DNA from: Micropterix aruncella
Taxonomy: Eukaryota > Arthropoda > Insecta > Lepidoptera > Micropterigidae
Direction: 5' to 3'
Length of the DNA stretch: 64,000 bases
Assembly (NCBI GenBank): GCA_944548615.1
Contig: OX155950.1
Location: 30,907,691 to 30,971,690 of the forward strand
Shown here: in pieces, positions 22,171 to 34,715 of the stretch
How positions within the stretch are numbered: the first letter of the stretch is position 1
Layout of the letters: every line of letters begins with the position of its first letter
The notes under the pieces: model-generated
Told to the model about the DNA's origin: nothing
Databases searched by the model: none
What the model saw: only the letters and a program-made list of their open reading frames with translations
Program-made: the position numbers and the translations under genes

Positions 22171-23964
22171 AACGATGGTGAAGTTGTATTTTATATCTTA
22201 TTTGTATGTAGTAAGCGAAGATATTTATGAGTATATTTATTTTTATGTATATATGTTATATATGAGTAAATATATGTATATATATAGATATGTGTGTATG
22301 TATATATGTGTGTATATATTTTATGTGTGAGTGTATTATGACTGAGTGTGTGTGTGGCTATGAGAAGATGATAGTGGAGATGTGTATTTTGTTGGGTATA
22401 CAAGGAATGTTTTATAGTATGAGGTATGGATTTTGATGTGAAATTTTAGCTAGTTGGCTTTGTCATTGTTTTAATCTTGAGTATCACAATTTCGTATCAA
22501 ATTCGCAAGTTTGACTTGTCTTTTCTGGAATGAGAGAATGGCAGGTGAGACTGAGTATTTTTTTTCTATTGTTTCGCTCTGGGAATGACTGGACAATATC
22601 AAAGATACGATTAATTGGAGGCTGTTTGCTTTTCTTCTCGATTCAAGCAAAGCGGATCGATTATGGGTTTGCATGAGTGGTTGTACTATTGGTTGTCCAC
22701 CACTGGAAGAAAAGTGATCCGTTGCGCTACCCCTGACGTGTCGTTGTGGCTGGCAGGGCTCGCTGGCGCTTCATTGGTTGGTTTTCGTAAGTTGACAATT
22801 TGATAGAGCGGAGAGATCGGAAGCGATGACAACGGTAAAACGAGGTACTGGCGCTGCCAGAATAATATGAAAATGATATCTTATTTTGTTAAGTTTGGAT
22901 TTGGTTAGATAGTTTTTTATAAATACTAGAACGAATATGACTATTAGGCAATCAATTAGAATATTTATATATGTATATATGTATGCATAGCTATAGTTTT
23001 AGATATATTTTTTTAAGGAAAGGAATTATGCTTTAGTTATTTGTTTATTTGAGATTGATTTCGATATTGGATGAGTGGATGAATGAGTGTAGAAAAGTAT
23101 AGGATTCCATACATTCATTCTTCTGAGGTCGAAACTGGTTTACGTCCGAATTTCATAAAACAAATTTAAAATAAATAATTTTAGAAGGATTGTATTACAA
23201 AAGGACATAGAATGGGACTGCTCTCTGAATATTCATGATTTTGGTCCTGCTTTTGGTGAATTGGATTGGCTGTATTGGGAAAATGTAGATTTCAACTCGT
23301 TCATTTTTTTTCGAGACTGGGACTGAGTCGCGTTCGCTCTTCGGGAAGGAACGGGAAAGTTTGGAATGGTCGATACACAAACGCGATCTTCAATAAAATA
23401 TGAAACGGAAATATACTTTAAATTACATTTTCTTCTAACAATAAATAATAACATTAAATAATAAAAAAAAAAGGTCTGATTGTAAGGGAATTATAAGAAA
23501 AATAGATTTGTATATTTTTTTAATAATTGATAGATGTTTTGTAACTTCAAATTCCTAAAAACTTCCTCCTATATCTCCTCCATTAAAACATCCAGAATCC
23601 TAATATAGAATCAATTTTATTATAGACTTTATGAATCCCACATTCAAGTAAATTCAAATTAGATTTTTAGCTACATGCTAATTTGTTTATTTTTTTAATG
23701 TGATGGCGCACGGACTATCTTAGTCCTTTCACAATGAAATGAAAATATTCAACATAAATAAGTAAAAACTAGTACAGCGAATGAAATAAGTTGTATCTAT
23801 TGAGTGGAAATGGTTGAGAAGGAGGTTGTTATACGATGGAGATTGGAAGTGCTACATTTGAAAGAACGGAATTGTCATCTTTAACACTATACCAACAACT
23901 ACGAGGTTTACAAAGGTTATAACGAAATTTAGCTGTATTCACCGTAGTGCACAGGTTGCAGGTG

Positions 23965-24152
23965 CTGGCGCTTAGTTGATGAGACCTAGGCGGGTGGTAC
24001 TTGTTGCCTGTGGTGGATTGAGTTGACGAGACCTCATCCTGCAACGATGTCCCTGTTTAGGCTTTTGTACAGAGTTGACGAGACCTCTGCAAATGCAACG
24101 TGGTTTAGGGTTGTACAGAGTAGACGAGACCTCTGCAACACAACGTGGGAAA
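23965..24152. repeat. Four copies of a GTTGACGAGACCT repeat, 5' LTR
   Basis: Units of about 45-50 bp built around GAGTTGACGAGACCTCTGCA. The spacing is about the length of one nucleosome linker turn pattern or a protein-bound module; no function is known. The same array is present at 42372-42559. Confidence 0.8.
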
Positions 24153-25175
24153 ACAACGGTATAGTGTGAACTTGACTCTATCGTTTGATCAGAGTAGCAT
24201 CGATAATCTTCACGTCGAATGACCAACAATCAACAGAAACTCAATCAACGTTATGGATTACGCTTTCTTCGGTAAACATCTTCGGAACGAGAAATCTTCG
24301 ATACGTAAATGTATCATCTTCGGAACGAGCTAACCCTAAAAGGGTATCACAAATTATCTACTCATCATGTTCCAGAAATCCTAAAATATTTGCGTCATCA
24401 CGCACGGTTGTGGTAAGGAGCAGCGAGGGGTGGTAAATGGTGGCTGCACTCAATCCCCTCCCCCCGGGAGAAATCTCAACACTATCCTTAAAATCCATCT
24501 ACATTGTAAAATATATAAATGACCAAAAATTATTCATTTAACTATACAGTTAGTAATTACACCGAGATAAAAATATCTATCACTTTTTTAAATAAGAGAA
24601 AAGCTAGAACTGTAGGTATTGTGTTATAAAAATAGTCAAAGTTATGATGATTACTTGTTTTTTTTTGACGAGAGAAGCTATTCGTGTCCAAATTGTACTA
24701 GAAAACACATTATTGTGATGAATGTGACCGATTTTCTACTCCATGTCTATTATCAATATGAATGTTGAGAGAATGTCTGTTTGACGGGCAAAGGGTTGAA
24801 ATCTACATTTACTTGGTCTTATGCTCTATATTTGTTGTCGATGTGAATGTTCAGTGAGTATCTGTTAAAAGGGGCAAAGCGTTGTAATCAGCATCAGTTT
24901 GTTTGTGAGATTGAGAGTACGTGTTTGCTTAGATGATGACTCCAGAATGCGTTGAATTGTGACTTCCGAAAGGTTAAGTTTGTAAGGATTGGAGTGAATG
25001 GTAGAGATGTTATGAATGGTTGTGTGTATATATGTATATATGATGTATATATTTATATTATGTTTATATTTTTATCATATTATTGTATTGAAATATCTAT
25101 GCGTATATAAGTATATATAGTATCAGCGGGGAGCTCAATGACAGTCTTTTTTAGACCGGGGTTGTGACTCTTTCA

Positions 25176-25460
25176 ATTGGTGCTGCGTGACCATGAGGAT
25201 GTCAGTAACCATAGGGATTACTGCGGCTAACACAACGGTTTTAACTACTAGATTGATCATGAGCCAAATTAGATTTTTTGAATTTTTGCGAAAATTTTGG
25301 TACAAAATTTTGTTACCTGAAAAGTTCATTTAAAAGAAAGAGACAGATGTCCTGAACACGAAAAAGAGTTCATTTAGTGCCGCGTGACCATAGAATACTA
25401 GTAACCTTAGTGGTTACTGCGGCTAACACAACGATTTAAATCACTAAGATCATTACCGAA
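25176..25460. repeat. Two-copy repeat at start of the internal region
   Basis: GCGTGACCAT, AGTAACC and TTACTGCGGCTAACACAACG occur twice, about 200 bp apart (near 25185-25265 and 25380-25450). Non-coding. Confidence 0.75.
25178..25200 (+). promoter_or_regulatory. Primer-binding-site-like sequence
   Basis: TGGTGCTGCGTGACCATGAG begins 2 bp after the first LTR. As I remember insect tRNA-His, its 3' end would be complementary to TGGTGCCGTGACCAGGAT, so the match holds if two small insertions are allowed (after TGGTGC and after GACCA). A related GTGCCGCGTGACCATAG occurs 200 bp downstream. The position is right for a reverse-transcription primer site; the match is imperfect. Confidence 0.35.
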
Positions 25461-25989
25461 TCTTAGATATTTGATTACTCATTGGGATTTAAATAGTTAT
25501 ATTTTAGAAAGAAAATAAGAGCTCAGATACATTTACATTTGAAAAAATCAAGAACCAATTTGGGGAGCATCTGGCAACGCTAAAACGCCACTGTGCCACT
25601 GTTTGGGCGGGCGGTAAGCATTGTTGTTTGGGCGAAATGGTGACGCTATTAACGGTGTCACGAAAAAATGGTGACAGAGGGGTTCTGTGCCGAGCGTTCA
25701 AACACGGGTTTTTGTTGCACCTGCGGATGCATCTTTTATTGTGTATCGGGGGTATAAATGACAATGACTTTGGGGGCGCTGGGGACTCGCACTGTGGGGC
25801 ATAGGACGCTAGGCTGTTAAATGTAGTTGAGTATGATATAATAAAATGAAAATTCATAAATAATAATCAATTGGTTTTAAAACATTGGGATCGAGTATGC
25901 ATGTAATTATGTATATGTATATGTATATATATGTGTGTGTATGAATGCAGTTTGAAGTAGTTCCAAGATCTTTAAAATCAGGTTAGAAT

Positions 25990-27115
25990 CATATATTAGG
26001 GACGTAGAGAACAGCGCTGTATCAGAGATCTGACTCTCGCGCCCTTACTTCCAGTTGTGGTAGATTTACTCCGATCTCTGGACTGGTTGCGGGTTCGGGT
26101 TCGCTTGGGCGAGTTTCTCCCTGGTGTAACGAGTGAGGTGGTGTTAATCGATTTATAGCGGACCATGGCATCTTTTGCCTGACTGTTTGTCCAGGGTTGA
26201 TGGATATTCAATCCATTCCGGGATTGGCTGTCATCAGGTGGACGACCAATTTTCTCTGTAGAAGACAGTATTATATTCAGACTTCCCCGACTGTTGGGAC
26301 AACAAGGGTTGTCGACTACGGCGGGCGAGCCCGACACCTCAGGAAGTTTTAATGATTGGTTGTTCTATCTTCCTGGAGTAAGTGCAGAAAACTTGGACAA
26401 AACAGTCCACTGTCTACATCAGACACAAACTCGTAGGAGGTCAACACCTTAGCTGCGAGATAGACGGGAGTGTTACTCAGCGGGCTTGCACTCGCGCCTT
26501 TACTTCCAATTACAAACCAGATTACTCCGGTCTCTCGATTGATTAAGGGTTCGAGGTCGCTTGTGCGGTCCTCTCTCTTACGGGGCGGTGAGACGGTGTA
26601 TACCGAATCTGTCGCGGACCATGGCATCCTTTGCACGGCTGTTGGTACAGTATCGGGTAGCCGATGGGGCGGTCGCCGTGGGGTCCGCAACCACCTCACT
26701 CTATAGGAAACAGTATTGCTTCCAGACTCCCCGACTGTTGGTCGGAGTGCATCATCGATTGACTTACGCCGCACGGTGCGCAAACCGTCCAGGAGCGCCA
26801 AAGGTTGATTCCCAGGGGAAACTAATCATGGGGTCAGAGTTCTATCTGGGTTCGCGCTTCGTGCGTGGAGGCCGTCGGATGGGTGTTAGCCCGTGAATGT
26901 GATCAGCCAGAGTAGGATAGGTCTTCGTAGCCAACTCAGCAAGTGCCCATTCACTCACTGTTGGATAAAATGCACAGTCAATTGACTGATGCCGCACAGT
27001 GCGCAAACCGCCCAGGAGCGCCCAAAGTTGATCCCAAGGAGAGACTGACTCGCGGATTGGAGTCGTACCTAGGACCGCGCTTCTGCGTGAAAGGCACTGG
27101 ATGTATGTGATTCTC
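25990..27115. repeat. Dispersed repeat family copy inside the giant element
   Basis: Contains two related halves, each with a GCGGACCATGGCATC stretch, a CTCCCCGACTGTTGG-like stretch and, in the second half twice, CACCGCACGGTGCGCAAACC-type sequence. Relatives are at 52121-52760 and 61232-62106 (shared GTCGACTAC..GGGCGA, CCGGTCTC-type and GCCGCACGG.GCGCAAACC stretches). The open frames at 26349-26896 on both strands overlap each other and follow the GC-rich base pattern; I do not think they are genes. Confidence 0.65.
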
Positions 27116-27129
27116 TGAGTTGAACCGAT

Positions 27130-28480
27130 TTAGATATATAAATGTTAAAGATCTGGAAACAACAATTCCTTAAATTGCACTAACTGCAGCAGATCCAAAA
27201 GACATTTTTGGGTTAGTTAAATGGAATATTGTACAATGTCTATAATTAATATGGAACTTTAAATTAATAGAATAGAATAGAAAATTGTTCAATTAACGAA
27301 AAAAAAAAAAAAAACCAATGAAATAGTATAATTATGGGTGTTTCAATCATGATAGAGCAATTTTGTGATGTACATTTTTACTTTAAATGCTTTATGAAAA
27401 ATCATAGGGAAAGTAACACTGTGCGAAGTTTTGAGTCATTCGCGGTTATGTTGTCAGTGTTTCCGATCTCTCTACACTTTACACCACGCTGACTGCTTGA
27501 CAGGGTTGACACAAATTTTGATTGAGGTTGTTCATTTAAGGGGATAGTCGTGTGACATTATCCAATTTTTTTTTACAAATTTTAATGTCTAGGGTTTTTT
27601 GAGTTTTGTGCACATATTTCAATGAAACAGTCTTTACTGTCAGTATGTGACATTTGCGGGGTTTAGACGCTGTACACTTTGTTGAAGGGGCGCGAAGGGT
27701 TAGGATTTTCAAATTTTGGACTTTGATAATACTTCAAACTTTTAGACTTTGATAATATGCAATAGTATTTTATTTGATTTTGATTGGAACAAACTTACTA
27801 CGGTTGTCATTAATGGGCATGTATGTATGTATGTGTGTATGAATGTATATGTGTATATGTGTGTATATGTGTATGTGTGTGCGTGTGTGTGTAATGTATG
27901 TGTATGTGTATATATATATGTTTATGTGTGTATATATATGTATGTATATATATATATATCAATATTGTTATATAGTTACAAAGAATTACATTTCTACGAC
28001 AACTGACATTACTAGACATGAATTGCTGTTAGACCTTAAATCTGAATAATATTTTTTAACATGTTCGGACGATACAAATAAAATATGAATTAGTTATTCA
28101 TACTTTTAAATTCAGAATTTATTTAAAACAACATAAGAATTTCACGTTTTATATACATAATGGACTGAAATAATAGGTTTATAGTTTAGGAGTAGGTAGT
28201 ACATATAGGAGGTATTCAAACTTTCATGAAGTTCAATGTTTGATAATACTAAACTGCCGAGATAAGCATTATTATTAAAGAAATACTAAAATGTCTAATA
28301 GTATTATAAAAAAAAATGGCAATTTTATATATATAGTTGCATGTAGTTTGATGTCTAGGTATAAATATTAGCATTCCAATATTTAGCTTATCTTAGATGA
28401 ATATTTATATTGTAGATAGTATAGAAAACGAATTTACCGCGTGAAATTGTAGGACCCGACGTTTCGGTGACGTTGCAGCC
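27130..28480. other. AT-rich DNA with (TG/TA)n microsatellite
   Basis: No gene. An alternating TATG/TGTG microsatellite covers about 27815-27960 and makes false open frames on both strands. Confidence 0.6.
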
Positions 28481-28639
28481 GCCGTTGTCTAGGGTAGACT
28501 GAAGAGCTGTCAGTCCGTAGTTTTGCGAGTAGGCCGAAAAACCGCTGCCGCCACTGCATAGGTTATAACGGTGGTGGGGGGCCAGGCTCGGAGCGCGGGA
28601 ATTTTTAAAAAATCTGTCTTGCATACAACACTCACTGTA

Positions 28640-29245
28640 TCCTGTTTTACGTCTTTGCGTTCGGCGTTCGGCGGCGGGAACATTTTAAGAAGAGGGTTCC
28701 ACGTAGAAGAGAGTTTGTAACCGTCATCTCTATTGAAGTTCGGAGTTCTTCTTATTTCAATGGCTTCCTGGATCATGCGAGGAAAGTAGAATTGTTCCTT
28801 GGATAGAACAATGGGATTTTGAAACTGCATTCAGTGGTTACTTCCACTATCCAATATATGTTCGCAGATCGCCGATTTTTCTCGCTGAACGTTTTTAACA
28901 GCTTTGATGTGTTCTGTCAGTCGCGTGGCTGTGGGCCGTTTCTGTTGTCCAACATAGGCTAGACCGCAGCTGCATTCGATTTATACACATCCGGGGTTTG
29001 CAGTGATATTACATCCTTTACAGGCTTCAAAAATCGAGCTATATTTTGGGTCGGTTTGAAGATCGTTTTAATATCGAATTTGTTTAGCATCTTACTTATT
29101 CGATCAGTCACGCCCTTGACGGATGGTAAGAATGCTCTTGATCTGCTCGGTTTTTGGGTTTCGTCTGTATTGGATCGTGTGCGTGTCTCGTGATATTTTC
29201 CGTATCCATTTTTTCTAAGGACATCATTGACATGTTTCGTTTTCT
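28640..29245 (-). pseudogene. Penelope-like element, C-terminal GIY-YIG endonuclease part
   Basis: Minus strand from 29245 reads HVNDVLRKNGYGKYHETRTR, LPSVKGVTDRISKMLNKFDI, KTIFKPTQNIARFLKPVKD, a VYKIECSCGLAYVGQQKR segment with the GIY-YIG-like AYVG, TRLTEHIKAVKN, EKSAICEHILDSGSNH, then after a stop EAIEIRRTPNFNRDDGYKLS. This order is typical of the linker and endonuclease of Penelope-like retroelements. The reverse transcriptase is missing and a stop and a frame change interrupt it. It is cargo or debris in the internal region of the giant element and is opposite to that element's presumed direction. Confidence 0.8.
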
Positions 29246-29269
29246 ATCCTATTTATAATGTCAAACGGC

Positions 29270-32200
29270 CGCGATGATCTTCGATTTTATAATATTTTAT
29301 TTATAACCATAGAGAGGGAGAAAAATATTAATTAAAAGTATGTTCAAACACTAATTATTATAGAAACAATATTTAGTAGTGATTTCGAAAGTAGTATAGA
29401 CTCTAAAATTCCTGAAGGTTTAAAATTATGCCATGAATAGCTTTAGTTATCTACTGCCAATTTTTTTTGAAACTATTTACAAAAATAATAATGAAGGGAT
29501 ACGGAATATAATAATCATACTTTTCACTGCACAGCCCTGATTTGCCGTTATAAGGTGCTTGGCAGGCTCGCGGTTTGTTTTCTCAATAGGGCAGTTTTTG
29601 TATAAATGCATGACAATATGCGGGTATAAGAGAGCTATATAAGGGCTATTGTGTAAGCGACGAGGAAGAATTTTCGGCTTGCGCGAAACGATAAATAGGG
29701 TGCATTTTTGGGCGAGTTAATAAAATTTTATTAGGGTCTCGTTTTATAAGCGTGAAGTGTGTCATTTGAAATGGTTGATTTTATTGACAGATAAAGGATG
29801 CTTGATAGTGACATCTGTTATACATCAGTATTAGTTATGATAGTTTTGATACTGGCCTGTTATATTGTTTATTAATTTTGTATTTAGATATTGAGTCTGA
29901 TGGGAATTCTTGATTGTTTTTGCATGTTAATTGCGTTCGTTCAATTATCTAAATTTGATTGACTTAAAGTTAATTGCATGATAATTTGATTGATGATGGT
30001 ATTGCTTAATTTAGAACATTGATTACATTCACATCAAATGCATTTGCCAATTTTTTTTGGGTATATAAATTTTGAAAAATTTAAAATTAATTTTATTATA
30101 TAAAAAAATAGAATATTGACTTTAGTCTGGAAAATTCTTTTGTTAGATAAAAAAAAAAAAAAAATAACAAGGCTTAAATTAACTTGTAGATAGTTAGTAT
30201 TTTGAAATGTAGGTGTTAATGTATTAGTTGTTAATTACGCTTATCTTTGAGTGAGTTAAATATTGATTTGAACATGGTTTTTTGTTGAATCTTTCAAGAT
30301 TAGAATAGTTTTGGAAAATATTGGAAGAACAAGTTAAGGGAATTCCATTATTTGGAATAGATAGTGGATTTTGATGGTTGTTTGTCAGTTTAGAATTTAA
30401 CATCTATTTTTTTATTTTGAAAAATAATAAGCCAATTGTTTGATTCTGGACAAAAAATTTCAATAGGGTTTATTCATTAGTCACAGACAAATACAATAAT
30501 GCCATGAATGCATTATATAAATAAAAAAGGGAGGGTTCAAAACATTGACCGTCTGTTCAATACTACCTAAGTTGGAAGAACCAATTCCAGAGCTAGCATT
30601 TCTATAAAGGTACTGCTAGAGAATTACAAGATACTACGGTAGTTGGGCTGATTTGATTACTACGATCGCACCGGCAATTAGCGCAGAGGTCCGACATCGT
30701 GAATGCTTTGATATTCGAACAAGTTGTATATAGACGCAGATACTCTTGTGTTTTCGTCATATGCAATTTTGTCACTCACGGTTCATAATGAGAATGGGAT
30801 GTAATGTGACCATTTCAACGCGTCAACTTTCGCATTGAGTTTTTTTATGTTGGTCCATTTGAGTTATCGATAATATAGATTACAGTTTTGAGTCAATGTG
30901 AAGTTGTCATAAGCGGAGTAGAAATTGTACTATAATTATAGTATTTGAGCTTTAATTTTGTGCCAAGTACAGTACTGTAGGTTAATATATCAGAATAACC
31001 GGAGGAGATGAGCAATATTTGTTAGCGAAGGCTTGACTTCTAAGAACAGAGAATTATTTTTATAAGGGAAAAATATGCGAATTTTTTATTGAGAACCGGC
31101 ATTGCATAGCGTCCGAATCACGACTGGGTAGTAACATTTTTTTAACATTTTTTGTGGGAATGAATTTGTTTGCAATAATAGTATCAGAGTTAACAATGTC
31201 CTTTATCTTTAGACAAATTCCATTTTAATTATTAGTCGTCCGTTAGTTTAATTTTAACATAAAACAACATTTTACAATATACACTTAAAACAAATACATG
31301 TATTGCATTACAAGAGTCTAATTTGTTCATATTTACACCATTTAGAACACACACAATAAAATAACTCAAAATCTGCTACTATCTTTCGCTAGTTTATGTT
31401 GATGTCACATATCTGAATCTCATCAAAACCAAATTGGATAAACCTGAGCGACTGCATAATATTTGCATAATGTACATGTACAATCTACGGAGATATGACC
31501 ATGTTTCAAATACTTAGTAGGACATCAAAGACACAATATTGAGAGATATGACTAAAGGCATAATATATGCTATAATGTAAAATTTAATTTTATAGTTTAT
31601 TATAACTTAATGTTTTTTTCTTTTGCTTACTCTCTTTTTACGTCATCATGTTGGTTGACTGAAAGATATTGTAAGCTTTGGCTTTTTTCGTATTTTTGTA
31701 CGACTGATATATCTAATATTTGATGTATGATTGGTCTGTCATGTTTCGATGACCATTTCATTAATCCCACAAACGATTGTTCACACTCAAAATAATAGAC
31801 TTTTGTATAATACTAAAGTTGAAAGTACATTAGTTTTACTATGTAGGTTGGAAAAAAAAAACGTAATTTATGTAAGTTTATTGAAAATTGTAACCAGTTT
31901 TATATGCTGTAAATCTGATTATTTTAAAAAAAATAATTTTCTGTTATCTAAAATAAATAAATGATTAAGTAAATTGATATACTGTTATAGTCAGTATGTT
32001 GTATAGTGAGATAATTATTTTTTGTAAGCATAAACGGATAAATTTTACTTACAAGTTATAAATGACATATGAAATTGATTTTTTTTAAATTTACAACTAT
32101 AAACAAAACATAATATTAACATAATCTAATATCATTGATTTTACACTATGTTATAAAACTGAATGAAAAATTGATTATTTAATCATCAGTACGTAATAAA

Positions 32201-33000
32201 ACTTAGTATTTTAGTATAAAACTTTTGAAAAAGACTTACGGGTCAGGTAATGATTCTGGACCTTATACTTGTCTTGGTGGTTTTCAATGAGCGAAATGCA
32301 GATGGGCACAACTTCACAAATGAATTCAAACATAGTAAAAACATTACTTTTCAATATTTCAGTAGAAGTACTGAACGGCAGAGCGAAGGAATCGGTTGTG
32401 ATCAAATTTGGTTCACTGGGAAGGCAAAGATACAGGTAGCAAAAGGGGTCTGTCAATTTTTTCTTGAGGTGAGTTTTTTTATTCAAGCGAAGGGACACCA
32501 TTGTTCATGTGATACCCAGATGCGGGTGGCTCACGTAAATTTAAGGTGACAGGGGTTTATTACTCTGTTCATGAATTATGGGTATTGAACTGATTTGGAT
32601 CTACGGTTTTGTGGGAACTGTTATAGTCACTCAATATCAATTGGTAAGTTGATTTCTTGGAGAGACTTGGATTAATACTCAATGTGTGTAAATCGTGATC
32701 GAATAGTCAGTTTTGAAAAATTACTACAACTATTACCAAGTATTCGGCATCGAACAATTGGCTTTTAGAAATATATACATGATTTTGAACATATACAAGA
32801 ATATTAAAGAAAAATGGATGTTATTTAAAAAGTCACAGAAAAAGTGAAAAATTATGACAATATCGTACGTTGAGTTCGCTAATGAGTTTTAAGTTATTTT
32901 AATGGTAATAGAGAGGGAGAAATATGTATATGTATTAGGTAGGAGTAAGTGTATGTATGTATGTATGTTGGTATGTATGGTATGTATGATATGTATGAAT
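29270..33000. other. AT-rich internal region, no gene seen
   Basis: The longest frames are short and low in complexity. A 99-codon ORF at 32250-32549 begins with a hydrophobic MILDLILVLVVF stretch but has no recognisable domain. No gag zinc knuckle, protease DTG/DSG, YXDD or integrase motif was found here by eye. Confidence 0.5.
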
Positions 33001-33025
33001 GAGTTTATGAACATTTTTGAAGTTC

Positions 33026-33535
33026 ATGCATGGAGTCAAATTTGTAACATTCACTTAAATATTAATAAATATTCAGTGATAACATACAAAAGATCATCTA
33101 CTCATCTGATGTATGATTACTCCATCGCTGAATGTGAGCTTCTTGGAGTTACTAAAGTCAAGGACTTGTAGATTTTTCTTTGACTCCAAGTTAAACTTCA
33201 AGTAACACTTTAGATAATTATCTACAACTTCTTACAAGCTTCCAGGGTTTATGATATATTAATCCAAACACTTCATTGATATTCGGATTATGTGCCCGTT
33301 GTATTACAATCATTATATGCGATTGTTAGAAGTCGCATGGAAACGAGTACGGCCGTTTGGAATTCGCATGGGAATATTTATACTCTCAAGCTGGAAAGGG
33401 TACAGAAATGTTCTTTTGAGATTTTTCTTCAAGCGGAACGGATAATGTCCATTTTTGTATCTGACTGCATTTATCATAGACAGGGTTGGCCGTAATTCTC
33501 TTTGTCTGAGAAGAGAAGTGTTTACCATGTCTTGA
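33026..33535 (+). pseudogene. LINE reverse transcriptase C-terminal fragment
   Basis: Reading across frameshifts gives WSQICNIHLNINKYSVITY, YDYSIAECELLGVTKVKDL followed by a stop and FLDSKLNF-like residues, then AIVRSRMETSTAVWNSHG and NIYTLKLERVQK. This matches the region downstream of the catalytic box in Jockey/CR1-like non-LTR retrotransposons. The YXDD box is not present upstream and there are several stops. It lies in the 3' part of the giant element's internal region. Confidence 0.65.
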
Positions 33536-33539
33536 GGTT

Positions 33540-34510
33540 TTAGACTAGGTTATAGTAGAACTGGTAACTTTGGTTTGCTGGCCAGGGTGAATCTTTCATA
33601 CTGGGTGGTTGTCTTCGTGCTTGATCGCACCACATTTCGCGGAACCGTTCTCGCGCACTAACCTTGCTAAGTTGGATATGTTGGCGTGCTTTGCGGCGCT
33701 TAAATGAGATTCACTCAAAGACATTGAGTTCCTATATTTAATTACCTTCGTCTGTTAGAATTGCAAGCTATTGATTGTTTATTATTATAAGACATCTAGT
33801 ATTATGAATATCACTTTAAAGGTATAGTAGCAGTGATATCTTTATTAATTTTCTTCTCAACACCTTGGTTTTACTGTTGAGTTGATTGGCGATGGATGAA
33901 TGGTTGGAATGAATAAATAAACAGATAGATAACGATATGTATATATGAGAAAAAAATACACTTCTTGATATAAAAAAAATAATAATAATAATAATATATT
34001 AGGGAAACTGAGAGTTTTTTTCTTGATGTTTGAACCGAGTAAGAAAGTGTATCTATCATTCAAATCTAAATAGAATAAAGGGGTCAATAAATTAAAACAG
34101 TTTACACGGTAAATTAAAAAAAATGACTTTTATAAATATAAAAGAAATCGAAGAGGGCGAGTAAGACTTGATAAATAAAGCAGAAGGAATTGAAGTGATG
34201 GGACACGAAGAAATAAGAACTGATACGGAGGAAGATGGAAGAATAAGATTGATACATGAAGGAAAACAAAGAACAAATCGGTCATGGTATCCAACAAACA
34301 TAAGAGATCAAAGGATTGACCATGTAATAAATAAGATGGGAGGAGAGATGATGGCAACTGGGAACATTATCTGAGATGATATACCCTTGTATCATTAATA
34401 AAATCAGTAGAATTTCCAGAGTTATAATATAGGGGAACTATCTATTATGAAATTAAATTCTAAAATTTCCAGACTACGTAAGTAAATTTCAGAAATTTTA
34501 TTTGGGCGAT
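33540..34510. other. 3' end of internal region, no polypurine tract seen
   Basis: No gene. Purine-rich stretches occur at about 34145-34300, but the 20 bp just before the second LTR end TTTTATTTGGGCGAT, which is not a polypurine tract. This is the weakest point of the LTR interpretation. Confidence 0.5.
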
Positions 34511-34715
34511 TGTAATGTTCCATACTGGGGTCAAGAAAAACTCAACAAATGTCATCTGACCACTGATTTTATGTAATTGATATCTTTAGCTATATATGAC
34601 ATTCGGATATTAACCCTTAGAAAACCATCCATGAGAATGAAATTCACTACGGCATGTTTTCAACTCTTGACAGTCTGTTTGTGAGGGGGTGTTAGTGTGC
34701 ACATACTAATATATA

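Larger units (their letters stand above)
16104..25175 (+). repeat. 5' LTR-like direct repeat, 9,072 bp
   Basis: In order it holds a 115-codon ORF next to a TATA-like sequence, a TATTTAA/AATAAA pair about 290 bp apart, an 87-88-bp array (17600-19690), an 86-bp array (19855-21170), three units of about 125 bp (21852-22170), a four-copy repeat near 23965-24152 and a two-copy repeat near 24740-24890. Known LTRs are mostly 0.2-5 kb, so this is exceptionally long. It has nearly all bases in common with 34511-43582. Confidence 0.85.

Noticed and set aside
26349..26896. ORFs of 78-150 codons on both strands inside the giant element
   Set aside because: They overlap each other in a GC-rich dispersed repeat and share no recognisable domain; relatives at 52121 and 61232 do not keep the frames.
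27749..28049. Open frames rich in Tyr, Val, Cys and His
   Set aside because: Generated by the alternating TATG/TGTG microsatellite on both strands; the same holds for 22191-22403 and 40599-40811.
32250..32549. 99-codon ORF with hydrophobic start as a possible envelope or secreted protein
   Set aside because: Only the first dozen residues look like a signal peptide; no cysteine pattern, membrane anchor or relatives are recognisable.
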